38,166 nt of DNA. Source: JBKPCD01 sp046727175 (GTDB lineage Bacteria > Acidobacteriota > Vicinamibacteria > Vicinamibacterales > 2-12-FULL-66-21). This document shows positions 13,734 through 23,021 of the stretch, in pieces. Location: positions 1 through 38,166 of the forward strand of contig JBKPCD010000050.1 in NCBI GenBank assembly GCA_046727175.1. Reading direction: 5' to 3'. The notes beneath the pieces were generated by a model. The model ran no database searches. It was not told the DNA's origin and saw only the letters and a program-made list of their open reading frames with translations. The first letter of the stretch is position 1. Each line of letters begins with the position of its first letter. The position numbers and the translations under genes are program-made.

Positions 13734-15911
13734 TTAGCCTGACTGGGGCAATTCGACGATGAAGGCGGACCCGCGACCCGGCTCGCTCTCCACTTTCACG
13801 CAGCCGCCGAGACCTTTGACGATGGTTCGAACGATGTGCAATCCGAGCCCGAGCCCGCCGTAGTTGCGTGCCGAAACCGCCCGCTCGAATGGCTGAAAGA
13901 TTCGGTCCTGCATCTCAGGTGCAATGCCAGTCCCCTGATCTCTGACGACCAGAGTCGCGCGTCCATCACCAGCGCTCACAGCGATCGAGATTGGTTTCCC
14001 CAAACCGAACTTCATGGCATTCGACAGCAGATGGCTCACGATCTGCTCGAGCCGAAAACGATCCCACTGTCCGCCCAACCGTCCCTCCGTCGTAATCGAC
14101 AACGACGAGCCGCACTTGGCGAGCTCTGCACCAGTTCTGGCCGTCACATCGCGCACGACGTCGCCGAGGTCCACTTCTTCGAACGTGAAATGGAACCGGC
14201 CTGTCTGGATCCGTCCGAGGTCGAGCAGCTCGTCGACGAACGTGCCCAGCCGCCGATCCTCGCGTTCGATGATGTCCAGCACCTGGGCAACCGACGCGGC
14301 TGCCACTTTGCCTTTTTGCAGAGATTGGACTGCCAGGTGCAACGACGTGATCGGACCGCGAATCTCGTGGGCGGCTACGGACAGGAATTCGTCTCGTGCC
14401 TGTAGTGCCTCCTGCGCACTACGATACAGGTGAGCGTTTTCGACGGACAACGCCGCCTGCCGCGCGAGCTCCTCCGCCAGCTCGAGATCGTCTTCCGCAT
14501 ACTGACGGCCGGGTGCCGCCACGAACGTCATCCCTCCGACGACGGAGTTCTTCACGACCAATGGCACGCCCATGTACGAGAGCGGGCCAACAGCGTAAAT
14601 GGTGGGATGGCCCGTGAGAATTGCTGTGTGAAGCTCAGGATTGATGGGGCGTGCTGGATCGCGTGTCACAACGAGCAAACGTCGAGGACCTCCATACCCA
14701 AGTAGATCGATGGCGCAGCCGTCTCCAAGATATGGCACGGCCATGTGCGCGACGCCATCGAGCGCAGTATCGATTTCGAGGGAGCCCAGCAGACGAGCCG
14801 CGTCGGCGAGGAACACAGCCCGGACAAGAAGCCGCTCGCGTTCTGTGACATCGCGGAAGCTCCACACCCGGCCGACCACCTTTTCTCCAATCCTTTGTGG
14901 TGTGGAGTACCGCTCGAAGACCCGGCCGTCCTTGAACCGGATGACATCGAAGCTCTCGCGGCTCGGATCGCCGTAGAGCTCACGGACATGGCGCAGGAAT
15001 CCCTGCGGATCCTCGAGTTGATCCAGCACGAACGTCAGAAGCTTCTGATCGTCGCGCCGTTCGGCGAGCTCCTGCGGAATCCGCCACTGGGTCAGGAACC
15101 GCTGGTTGTACGTCGTAACCTTTCCCGCCCGATCGACGACAAGCAGGCCATCTGCTGTGGCGTTGATGGTGGCCTCGACGAGCGAGAGTGTGTGCTCGAG
15201 GTGGCGCACCGACTCCGTCAAGTCCGTAACGTCCCAGGAGCTGCCAACCAATCTGAGCGCCCTGGATCGTTCGTCTCGAATGACATCGCCACGCGTGTGC
15301 AGTGAGCGTACGGTGCCGTCGGGCCGAACGACACGATGGTCGAACGCAAACGGCGTCACGTTCCTCACCGCAACGGACAACGCTTCCTTTATCCGGGCGA
15401 GGTCATCCGGATGCACGCGCTCGAGAAACGCCGCGTAAGTGCTGCCGAACTGAGCTGGCTCGAGGTCGTAGATACGATACAGCTCGGCGGACAACGTCAG
15501 GACGTCGCGTCCGATGTCCCATTCGAAGCTGCCGACGTGTGCGAAATGTTGCGCCTCTTCGAGACGCCGAAGCCTGGCAGTCAGCTCTTCGTGGCTGGTA
15601 CCTGTTGCGCTGATGACGGCACCACCGTCGGATCGAGGTTCGAGCCGCACGTCAAAGGTCCTGTTGCCAACATGGAGCGCGAAGCGGTCGGCCTCCCCAC
15701 CCATCGCCTTTCGCACACCAATCAGCAACCGATCGTGGTGGCCGATGATGTCGTGGATGGATCGTCCGATCAGGTCGCCCATGTGGTCTCCGGCAAGACC
15801 CAAGGCGTCAAGGCCGTGCGCAAAGCTCACACCGCCTCTCGCGTCGACGGCGAGGAACGCAAGATCGCCGGAGAGGCAGCCGGTGGGTGGTATCGCGAGC
15901 GTGTTTCGCAT
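13734..15911 (-). CDS. soluble multi-PAS/GAF sensor histidine kinase
   Basis: Hybrid-free histidine kinase of about 725 aa without membrane helices, hence cytoplasmic. Counting from ATG 15911: PAS-like 15-105, PAS_3-type 115-235 (FEWDIGRDVLTLSAELYRIY, ending SSWDVTDLTE), third PAS 245-360 (ATADGLLVVDRAGKVTTYNQ), GAF 370-505, HisKA with AAHEIRGPI and phospho-acceptor His515, HATPase with SNAMKFG, DQGTGIAP and GGLGLGLHI. ATG 15911 is chosen over 15953 because GGGA lies 8 nt before it and the extra 14 residues have no features. It is followed directly by its likely partner receiver. The signal (redox, ligand) is unknown. Confidence 0.9.
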   Translation of the reverse strand: MRNTLAIPPTGCLSGDLAFLAVDARGGVSFAHGLDALGLAGDHMGDLIGRSIHDIIGHHDRLLIGVRKAMGGEADRFALHVGNRTFDVRLEPRSDGGAVISATGTSHEELTARLRRLEEAQHFAHVGSFEWDIGRDVLTLSAELYRIYDLEPAQFGSTYAAFLERVHPDDLARIKEALSVAVRNVTPFAFDHRVVRPDGTVRSLHTRGDVIRDERSRALRLVGSSWDVTDLTESVRHLEHTLSLVEATINATADGLLVVDRAGKVTTYNQRFLTQWRIPQELAERRDDQKLLTFVLDQLEDPQGFLRHVRELYGDPSRESFDVIRFKDGRVFERYSTPQRIGEKVVGRVWSFRDVTERERLLVRAVFLADAARLLGSLEIDTALDGVAHMAVPYLGDGCAIDLLGYGGPRRLLVVTRDPARPINPELHTAILTGHPTIYAVGPLSYMGVPLVVKNSVVGGMTFVAAPGRQYAEDDLELAEELARQAALSVENAHLYRSAQEALQARDEFLSVAAHEIRGPITSLHLAVQSLQKGKVAAASVAQVLDIIEREDRRLGTFVDELLDLGRIQTGRFHFTFEEVDLGDVVRDVTARTGAELAKCGSSLSITTEGRLGGQWDRFRLEQIVSHLLSNAMKFGLGKPISIAVSAGDGRATLVVRDQGTGIAPEMQDRIFQPFERAVSARNYGGLGLGLHIVRTIVKGLGGCVKVESEPGRGSAFIVELPQSG

Positions 15912-16147
15912 CGCACGTTCCCAGATCAGTGACGCGTGCGTCCACGCCATCACAACGCTGTCGCGGACGACACGCCCTCGCGATGCATCGGGCTAGCGGC
16001 GTCATGCTAGCACAAGCCGAGACGGCATGCTGGAACATTGCGCAGCCTCCGACCGAGGGGGGGCGTCACACTGCAGCTGTGCTCTTCGGTTCCGTATTGC
16101 AACAGCTTCTCGAACCTGCCATGACGGGACGTCGGCTCGACTGGTCC

Positions 16148-17476
16148 CTACATCTTTCCAGACAGCGCCGCGAGCATTTTCGGATCGGCACGCGCCTTGT
16201 CCCAGTCGAGCAGATCCTGCGTGACGCGCGCGCCCGCAGCCACCAGCCGCTTCGCCACTTCGTAGTAGCGGTCGATCTCTCGAGCCTCCTTCCGGCTCCA
16301 TCCCGTCAGCGCCCAGACCAGCGGCGTCGTTCCCCACGTCTTGTCGATCGGATCGATGCTCGCGCCGTGCTGCAGGAGGATCGAAACGACGTCGTGATGT
16401 GCGTGGTACGCCGCGACATGAAGGCCGGTGTGTCCCGCCCCGTGGCCTGCCAATTCCATGTCGGCGTCCACTCCGCGCTGGAGGAGGAACGAGACCGCAT
16501 CGGCGCGGCCGTACGCGCAGGCCAGCGAGAAGCCCCGGGCCAATTGCGCGTTCGTGACGCGGCGGTTCAACGTGCCGTCCTCGTCCAGGAACCGTTCGAG
16601 TGCGTCGGCCCGCCCCAGACCGGCGGCGCCGACAAAATCCAGCGGAGCGCCGCGGCTCGCGAGGTATTCCGCCGCCTGTGGCTGCCCGTTGGCCAGGCAC
16701 GCATCGACGAGCGAGTTGGTGCGGCCGGCGAGGCCGGGTCGATCCATGCCAGCCCCCTGAGCGAGCAGGACGTCGATCACCTCTCGCTGCACGCCCGCGA
16801 TGAACGGTGGCGCGCTCGTCGCGACGAGCCCGAGCGTCGTGCAGGCGCCTTCATACACATCCGCCTCCGCATCGACCTCTGCGCCGGCGTCGAGCAGGAG
16901 CTTCGCCATCTCCACGCTGTTCTTTGGAGACACTTGACGGAAGTTCTCGACACCGTTCGCAGAAACGTAATGAAGGAGTGTGGCCCGATGCTCACGCGTC
17001 GAGCGAGCGCGGACGAGATCTGGATGCTCGCGCAAGAGGCGTTCGAGCGTTGCGCGGTCGCCGCTGACGACGGCAATCGCGGCACGTTCGAACGCGGAAA
17101 TATCGGAGCCCTCGAGCGCGAGCGACTCGATGTGCTTCACGAATTTCGGCCAGCTCAGGAAACCGTGTGCTCGCGCGATGACGAACTGCGCGGTGGTCAG
17201 CGCACACCGGGGTGATGGCTCGCCATCGAGTGCCAGCTTCTCGCGCGCGAACTGGGCAACCTGGTCTGTGCGGTCAGTGACCTCGTTTCGATCTCTGAGC
17301 GCGTCAGGCTCTTGCTGAAGAGCGGCCAGCGATTCGCACCAGCGCGTGGCCCACGTGCGAATCGCGTCTGGGCCGCCGGACCTGCAGGCCTTCACGAGGT
17401 CCTTGGCGAGTTTCTTGTACTGCTCGACGTTCGGACGCGAGGGAAGAGGAAGCGCGTCCTGCGGATTCGGGTACAT
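16148..17476 (-). CDS. ankyrin-repeat protein
   Basis: Cytoplasmic protein of 442 aa. ATG 17476 follows AAAGGAG. The N-terminal 110 residues are alpha-helical (RPNVEQYKKLAKDLVKACRSG, then LTTAQFVIARAHGFLSWPKF), a region that often precedes ankyrin arrays in Acidobacteria and related phyla. About six ankyrin repeats follow, with consensus pieces such as EMAKLLLDAGAEVDAEADV, AVSFLLQRGVDADM and TGLHVAAYHAHHDVVSILLQHGA. It should act by binding other proteins. There is no signal peptide. The gap 15912-16147 upstream of the histidine kinase contains a TGTGCTAGCAT stretch on the minus strand that could be an extended -10 box. Confidence 0.88.
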   Translation of the reverse strand: MYPNPQDALPLPSRPNVEQYKKLAKDLVKACRSGGPDAIRTWATRWCESLAALQQEPDALRDRNEVTDRTDQVAQFAREKLALDGEPSPRCALTTAQFVIARAHGFLSWPKFVKHIESLALEGSDISAFERAAIAVVSGDRATLERLLREHPDLVRARSTREHRATLLHYVSANGVENFRQVSPKNSVEMAKLLLDAGAEVDAEADVYEGACTTLGLVATSAPPFIAGVQREVIDVLLAQGAGMDRPGLAGRTNSLVDACLANGQPQAAEYLASRGAPLDFVGAAGLGRADALERFLDEDGTLNRRVTNAQLARGFSLACAYGRADAVSFLLQRGVDADMELAGHGAGHTGLHVAAYHAHHDVVSILLQHGASIDPIDKTWGTTPLVWALTGWSRKEAREIDRYYEVAKRLVAAGARVTQDLLDWDKARADPKMLAALSGKM

Positions 17477-17676
17477 ACGAATCTCCTTTCATTACGCGCC
17501 TGGAGTCCGCTCTGACAGGCTGTCCGCTGCCGCTCACGGCGTCGGCGGATCTGAAAGAAGGTCCGTGTTGTTCGAACGGCTATGGGTGGGCACTGCCCTT
17601 TCCGCGGACTGGATGCGCCCCTCGCACTCCGGTCAGTATACGGCGGTTCTGCTCAAAACGTGAGTGACGACAGGCC

Positions 17677-19449
17677 TCACCACACGCGAACGCGATCCTC
17701 CGGCTTCAAGTAGTACCGATCCGTAGCTTTGACGTCGAAAGCCTGATACCAGCCGTCGACGTTTCTGGTCGGACCGATGACGCGGAACTTGCGTGGTGAA
17801 TGCGGATCCGACGCCATCTGCGCGCGCAGGGCATCGTCGCGCGACTTGCCGCGCCAGCCTTGCGCGTAGCCGAGGAACAGGCGCTGGTCGCCGGTGAGGC
17901 CGTCGATGATCGGCGCCGGTTTGCCGCCGAGCGACGCGTGATACGCATCGATGGCGACAAGCAGGCCGCCGAGATCGGCGATGTTCTCCCCGAGCGTCAG
18001 CTTGCCGTTGATGTGCGTACCGGGCACGCCTTCGTAGGCGTCGTACTGCGCGGCGAGCTTCTCACTCTCCGCGACGAAGCGTGTCGCGTCTTCCGGCGTC
18101 CACCAATCGCGCAGCGCGCCGGTCGCGTCGATCTTTCGTCCCTGATCGTCGAATCCGTGCGTGATCTCGTGGCCGATGACCGCGCCGATGGCGCCATAGT
18201 TCACGGCAGGATCGGCATCGGCGTTGAAGAACGGCGGCTGCAGAATGCCGGCGGGAAAGACGATCTTGTTCTCGAGGCCGCCGTTGTAGGCGTCGACGGT
18301 TTGCGGCGTCATGATCCATTCGGCCTTGTCGACGGGCTTGCCCACCTTCGTGAATTGATAGGCGGTGTCGAACACTATGCTCCGAGACAGATTGCCGTAG
18401 AGATCGGTCGAATCGATTCTCAAGGCCGAATAGTCGCGCCACTTCGCCGGGTAACCGACCATCACAGCCATCTTCGAAAGCTTGTCGAGCGCCTTCTCCT
18501 TCGTCTGCCCGCTCATCCAACTCAGGTTGCGGATGCGTGCCTCCATGGCCGTCTTCAGGTTGGCGACGAGCGCCTCCATTTTCTCCTTCGACGCCGGCGG
18601 GAAATACCTGGCCACGTATTCCTGGCCGACCGCCTCGCCAAGACGCGCGTCTATCAGGCTGACGCCGCGCTTCCAGCGCGGACGCTGCGACGGCGTTCCC
18701 GAGAGCGCCTTCCCGGCGAACTCGAACTGGCTGTCGACGAACCGCTTCGACAAGTACGGCGACGCGCCGTCGACGAAGTGGAACGTCTCCCACGCCTTCA
18801 ACGTCTCGAGCGGCGTCTCGGCCACGACCTGCGCAATTTTCTGCACCGCCGTGTTCTCGGTGACGACGAGCGCCGGGAGGCCGGTCAGGCCGGAGGCATC
18901 GAGGTAGGTTCGCCAGTCGATTGCGGACGCGTACTTCTGCAGGGCCTCGACGGTCATCGGGTTGTACACCTTGTCGATGTTGCGCCGCTCCGCGGCCGGC
19001 CAGCTCGCACGGGCGACTTCTGTTTCGAACGCGAGCACGGCCTTCGCTTTCGCGTCCGGCTCGCCATCCTTGATCAGCGTGAACGTCCGGGCGATGTAGG
19101 ATTCGTATGCCTGCTTTTTCTCCTTGAAGCCGTCGGTCAGGTAATAGTCGCGGTCCGGCATGCCGAGACCCCCCTGACCCAGGTACAGCGTCGAAACAGG
19201 TTTCTTCGCATCGGAAGCCACGCCCATCGCGAACACCGAGCTGCCGAAGTTCGCTGCGGTCCGGCCCATGAGCCGCACGAAGTCCGGCTTCGAGCTCACC
19301 GCCTGAATCACATCAAGGTCTGAAGCGAGCGGCTTCGCGTCCGCCGCTTCGACGGCCGCTTCATCCAGGAAGCTCTTGTAGAGGCTGCCGATCTGAGCCG
19401 CCGTTGGTGTTGCCGGGTTTGCCGCGCTTGCTTCGATCAGCGTGCGCAG
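17677..19449 (-). pseudogene. M13 (neprilysin/PepO-type) metallopeptidase lacking its N-terminus
   Basis: Zinc peptidase of family M13 with HEITHGFDDQG (codons at 18157-18171), the downstream ENIADLGG (17974-17988) and the family C-terminus ending VRVW. The catalytic half is intact. Upstream, M13-like sequence (LRTLIEASA ... IGSLYKSFLDEAAVEAADAKPL) continues beyond any good start to an in-frame TAG at 19452-19450; beyond that no M13 sequence is found. Family members are usually about 670-700 aa with a signal or anchor; here about 590 codons remain, so the leader and first ~100 residues are missing. A start at GTG 19311 would give 544 aa but cut into the N-terminal lobe. Probably inactive unless expressed from an internal start. 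Confidence 0.75.
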
Positions 19450-19494
19450 CTACCGATTTGTGGTGAGTGGCATGGTGACAAGGATGAACAAGCA

Positions 19495-19845
19495 ATGAAC
19501 GGTACGTCGATTGCTACACACGACGCTCCTAGGCCGCCGTTTGCACCCCACGCGCACAAAACGCGTCGGGGCCCCGCTTCGGCGTGCTGTGGCGTGGCGA
19601 ACGGAGGCGCCGCGCTCATGCTCCCGCATCGTGCCGTTCGAGAACTGTCTATTGTAATGGTGGCCTTCGCGACGATATGGACTGGTCTGCCTGCAGCGGT
19701 GATCAGCGGGTCGGTTGAGTCAATCGACACTGTGCGCGTATTCGTTACCTTGTGCGTAATGGCGGCTTTCACAGTTCGTACGATTTGGCGTCGCAAGGTC
19801 GAACCGGAGGGTTCTGTCGTGCAATGGTTCGTGAACGAATTGTGA
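19495..19845 (+). CDS. hypothetical small membrane protein (doubtful)
   Basis: Open frame of 116 codons in a stretch with visibly lower GC than its surroundings. The N-terminal 45 residues look non-coding (Arg/Pro/Ala-rich), but two hydrophobic segments follow, around res. 50-72 (ELSIVMVAFATIWTGLPAAVIS) and 80-98, ending in a basic TIWRRK patch. A start at ATG 19618 would give about 75 aa with two helices. There is no clear ribosome site and no family resemblance, and it lies between two pseudogenes, so it may be debris. Confidence 0.3.
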   Translation: MNGTSIATHDAPRPPFAPHAHKTRRGPASACCGVANGGAALMLPHRAVRELSIVMVAFATIWTGLPAAVISGSVESIDTVRVFVTLCVMAAFTVRTIWRRKVEPEGSVVQWFVNEL

Positions 19846-19893
19846 AGATTCTGCGAGCCGACTACAGCTGAGCGGAATGCTAAGATCGGTCGA

Positions 19894-20529
19894 ATGCGAC
19901 AGACGATCGGGCGCTACAAGATCACCGGCCGGCTCGGTGAGGGGGGATGGGCCTGGTTTATGAGGCCCGCGACGAACGACTGGGGCGGTCCGTCGCGCTC
20001 AAGATGATCCGCAGCGCATTGCAGGACCAACAGGCACGCGAGCGATTCTGGCGCGAGGCGCGCGCGGCCGGCGGCCTGAGCCATCCGAACATCTGCCACA
20101 TCTATGAGATCGGTGAGGAGGGCGAGGATCTCTTCATCGCGACGGAGCGACTCGAAGGGCAATCGCTCGGCGATCGCCTCCAGCGCGGACCGTTGCCGCC
20201 GCAGGAAGCCGCACAGGTTGCACTTGGCGCCCTGGCCGCTCTCGAGGTCGTGCACGCACGTGGACTCCTGCACCGCGACCTCAAGCCGTCGAACGTCTTT
20301 CTGACGCCGCACGGCGTCAAGCTGCTCGACTTCGGGCTCGCGATACCGATAGCGTCCAGCACTGACGCCAGTCACACCGCCACTCGAAGTCGATCCCTGG
20401 CTGGACCCCCTGCGAGGTCGATCGGATTTTCGGCACCTGATCGATCGCGCCGAGGCCAGCCGTCGTGCCGCGCTTGACACCTTCGTCGGCGCCGGCGGCG
20501 AACGACTCCTTGGCGTACCGGTTCGCTGA
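19894..20529 (+). pseudogene. Ser/Thr protein kinase pseudogene (frameshift plus internal deletion)
   Basis: ATG 19894 starts MRQTIGRYKITGRLGEGG. The G-loop run GGGGGG at 19941-19946 is one base short; from 19947 the kinase continues in the next frame as MGLVYEARDERLGRSVALKM, with HRDLKPSN and LLDFGLA. Right after DFGLA the catalytic C-lobe is missing: the sequence jumps, back in the first frame, to PLEVDPWLDPLRGRSDF ... GGERLLGV and stops at TGA 20527-20529, which resembles the extreme C-terminus of long TPR-bearing kinases. So the gene has lost its middle as well as its frame. Confidence 0.8.
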
Positions 20530-20609
20530 CCGCCCAGCTTGCCTTTTCTGCCACACTCATTCGATGCTGACGCATATCGGTTACCCATACTCATGCCAAG
20601 GAGAAGGTC

Positions 20610-20960
20610 ATGAAACGGACATACGCAACGATCGTGGCGCTGGCAGTGGCAATCCTGCTTCTGCTCACGCCGGGCACTGCGCTTGCGCAGGCCACGTCCA
20701 AGGGTAAGGCAGCGGCGGACACCGCACACAAATCCGCCCCTCTCGATCTCAACACGGCGACGAAGGAACAGCTCGCGACCCTGCCGGGGATCGGCGATGC
20801 CTACGCGCAGAAGATCATCGATGGCCGGCCGTACAAGGCGAAGAACGAGCTCGTCACGAAGAAAATCATTCCAGAGTCGACCTACGACAAGATCAAGGAT
20901 CACGTGATCGCGAAACAGGAATCCACTAAGTCCAAGGAGAAGACAAAAGCCAAGAAGTAA
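20610..20960 (+). CDS. secreted helix-hairpin-helix (ComEA-like) protein
   Basis: Exported protein of 116 aa. ATG 20610 follows AAGGAGAAGG. The signal peptide covers about res. 1-27 (cleavage near ALAQ-A). The core DLNTATKEQLATLPGIGDAYAQKI (46-69) is a helix-hairpin-helix of the ComEA type, with a second partial hairpin IIPESTYDKIKDHV; the C-terminus is a Lys-rich tail. Such proteins bind double-stranded DNA outside the membrane, in some species during natural uptake. No other competence genes lie here, so the role in DNA uptake is only a possibility. Convergent with the symporter gene, 13 bp apart. Confidence 0.85.
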   Translation: MKRTYATIVALAVAILLLLTPGTALAQATSKGKAAADTAHKSAPLDLNTATKEQLATLPGIGDAYAQKIIDGRPYKAKNELVTKKIIPESTYDKIKDHVIAKQESTKSKEKTKAKK

Positions 20961-20973
20961 ACGAGTCGCCTGC

Positions 20974-22512
20974 TCATTCAGCACCGATGCCGAGGTAAGT
21001 CCGCAGCTTCTCGTCGTCGAAGCGGGCCTCGGCATCGGGCTCTCGTGTCACGAGTGAGGCCACGATTGCGCATAGAAAACTGACAGGCATCGAGACGATC
21101 GCCGGATTGCGCAGCGGAAAGATCGCCGCACTATTGTGGAAGAGGTCCACCCACACGGTCGGACTGAGCAGGATCAGCGTGACTGACAGAACCGCGCCAG
21201 CGAGGATCGAACAGACCGCGCCGGCCGTGTTGAATCGGCGCCACACGATCGACAGAAGCAGTGGGGGAAAGTTGGCGCTGCAGGCAATCGCAAACGCCAG
21301 ACCGACCATGAACGCGACGTTCTGGCCTTTGAAGAGAATCCCGAGAACGACAGCAACCACACCAAACAGCACCGTGGCCATGCGAGCGATCCGGATCTGT
21401 TCCGCTTCGCTCGCACGACCTTTCCTGATCGCCTGCGTGAAGATGTCGTGAGACAGGGCGCTCGCGCCCGCGAGCGTCAGTCCGGCAACGACCGCGAGGA
21501 TGGTCGCAAAGGCGACCGCGGCGATGAACCCCAGGAAGGGCGTTCCGCCGAGCAGCTCCGCGACGAGCGGCGCTGCCATGTTGCCGCCTGAATCAATCCG
21601 CCCGATCACCTCTCGCCCGACCAGCGCGGACGCGCCGAAACCCACGATCGGAATGATCAAGTAGAAGTACCCGATGAAGCCGGTCGCGTAGAGCACGGAA
21701 TCTCGCGCAGCACGCGCGTCCGGCACGGTGTAGAAGCGCATCAGGATGTGCGGCAGGCCGAGCAATCCAAACATCAGCGCAAGGCCGAGGGAGACCGCGT
21801 CGACAGGATCGGTCACGAGCCCTCCCGGCTCGAGTGCCGCCGTGCCATATCGTGTGGCAACCGCGCCGTACAGCTCGCCGAGCGAGAAGTGAAACTGAGC
21901 GAGCACGATCACTGTCAGCAGTGAAACGCCGAACAGCAGCAGAATGGCTTTGATGATCTGCACCCACGTGGTCGCGATCATTCCACCGAAGAGGACGTAC
22001 GCGAGCATCACCGCGCCGACCGACACCACCGACCATTCGTAGGACAGGCCGAACATCAATCGAATCAGGTTGCCGGCGCCGACCATCTGCGCGAGCACGT
22101 AGAACAGCAGCGTCAGGATGCCGCCGAACGCCGACGCCACACGAACGGGCACTTGCCGCAACCGGAACGCCACGACATCGGCGAACGTGAACTTCCCGAG
22201 ATTTCGCAGCGGCTCGGCAATCAGGAACATCAGCGCGGGCCAGCCGACGAGCCATCCCGTCGCGTAGATCATCCCGTCGTAGCCGCGCAGCGCGACGAGG
22301 CCGGCAATCCCGAGAAAGGACGCCGCGCTCATGTAGTCGCCTGCCAGGGCCAGGCCGTTCTGCAATGGACTGACGGACCGCCCCGCGGCGTAGAACTCGC
22401 GCGTCGATCGGGTCCGTCGCGCCGCCCAAAACGTCACCGCCAGCGTCAGCGCGACGATGATGAGGAAGAACAGGACGGCAGACGCAGTAGGTGTGCCCAG
22501 CGTCGTCTGCAT
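20974..22512 (-). CDS. actP: sodium:solute symporter, acetate permease (ActP)-like
   Basis: Inner-membrane symporter of 512 aa (SSS family) with about 13 helices, importing acetate or related monocarboxylates with a cation. Family features: FYAAGRSVSPLQNGLALAGDYMSAASFLGI near res. 40-69, GYDGMIYATGWLVGWPALMF, GLLGLPHILMRFYTVPDARAAR and the SHDIF segment. The DUF485 gene ends 6 bp upstream, the normal arrangement of yjcH-actP pairs, which supports the acetate assignment. The substrate could also be pyruvate or another short acid. The symbol is by family resemblance. Confidence 0.88.
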   Translation of the reverse strand: MQTTLGTPTASAVLFFLIIVALTLAVTFWAARRTRSTREFYAAGRSVSPLQNGLALAGDYMSAASFLGIAGLVALRGYDGMIYATGWLVGWPALMFLIAEPLRNLGKFTFADVVAFRLRQVPVRVASAFGGILTLLFYVLAQMVGAGNLIRLMFGLSYEWSVVSVGAVMLAYVLFGGMIATTWVQIIKAILLLFGVSLLTVIVLAQFHFSLGELYGAVATRYGTAALEPGGLVTDPVDAVSLGLALMFGLLGLPHILMRFYTVPDARAARDSVLYATGFIGYFYLIIPIVGFGASALVGREVIGRIDSGGNMAAPLVAELLGGTPFLGFIAAVAFATILAVVAGLTLAGASALSHDIFTQAIRKGRASEAEQIRIARMATVLFGVVAVVLGILFKGQNVAFMVGLAFAIACSANFPPLLLSIVWRRFNTAGAVCSILAGAVLSVTLILLSPTVWVDLFHNSAAIFPLRNPAIVSMPVSFLCAIVASLVTREPDAEARFDDEKLRTYLGIGAE

Positions 22513-22518
22513 GAAGGG

Positions 22519-22845
22519 TCAGCGGGTCTCCAACTGCCGCCGAAGCCGGGCGACTTCGGCATCGTAGTGGCGGTTCGCCCAGACGACGTACACCGCCGTG
22601 AGAATCCATGCAATCACGATCACCGCGGCACCAACGGGGATCCCAAGTGTGGTGAACGTCCCGATTCGCCGGGACAGAAACGCACGATCGATCGCAACCA
22701 GAATGATGTACCCGTAGTAGGTCAGGAATAGCAGCGCTGTGAGAAGAAGCGATATCCGCCATCGCCGCCTGACGAGTTGGCGGAACTCAGCGGACTCGAG
22801 CTGCTCATGTGCAGTCTTCAATTGACGAGTCATCGTGCGACGCAT
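22519..22845 (-). CDS. DUF485 membrane protein (YjcH-like)
   Basis: Small inner-membrane protein of 108 aa with two helices, about res. 30-52 (ISLLLTALLFLTYYGYIILVA) and 62-88, flanked by charged ends. The FRQLVRRRWR segment before helix 1 is typical of DUF485. The gene precedes actP with a 6-bp gap and probably encodes a subunit or folding partner of the symporter. The start is at ATG 22845 (AAAGGT just upstream); an in-frame ATG at 22833 is also possible. Confidence 0.85.
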   Translation of the reverse strand: MRRTMTRQLKTAHEQLESAEFRQLVRRRWRISLLLTALLFLTYYGYIILVAIDRAFLSRRIGTFTTLGIPVGAAVIVIAWILTAVYVVWANRHYDAEVARLRRQLETR

Positions 22846-22848
22846 TTT

Positions 22849-22965
22849 ACCTTTTTGCCTTTTTCGCTTTTCTTTCTTAATGCTCGCGGGGCCCTACCGC
22901 CTTCACCCTTCCCCCTTTCCCTATCCCTTTTCCCTTTCCCTTCGCCCTTGGCCTTTTCCCTTTCC
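22849..22965. repeat. polypyrimidine tract of CCCTTTTC-like units
   Basis: Within the 176-bp divergent intergenic region, the plus strand is almost all C and T and repeats CCCTTT, CCCTTTTCCC and GCCTTTTTC in varied form, interrupted near 22880-22905. It lies between the DUF485/actP start and the ribosome site GAAAGGAGG of the next gene. A plus-strand start for the secreted protein would transcribe it. Confidence 0.7.
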
Positions 22966-23021
22966 GGCGCGTTCGTTAACACCGCGCCGGGCTCCGCGTC
23001 CTCCTGTGAAAGGAGGTTCGA

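Noticed and set aside
22849..22965. CRISPR-like array
   Set aside because: Units are degenerate and contiguous with no spacers; no cas gene in the window.
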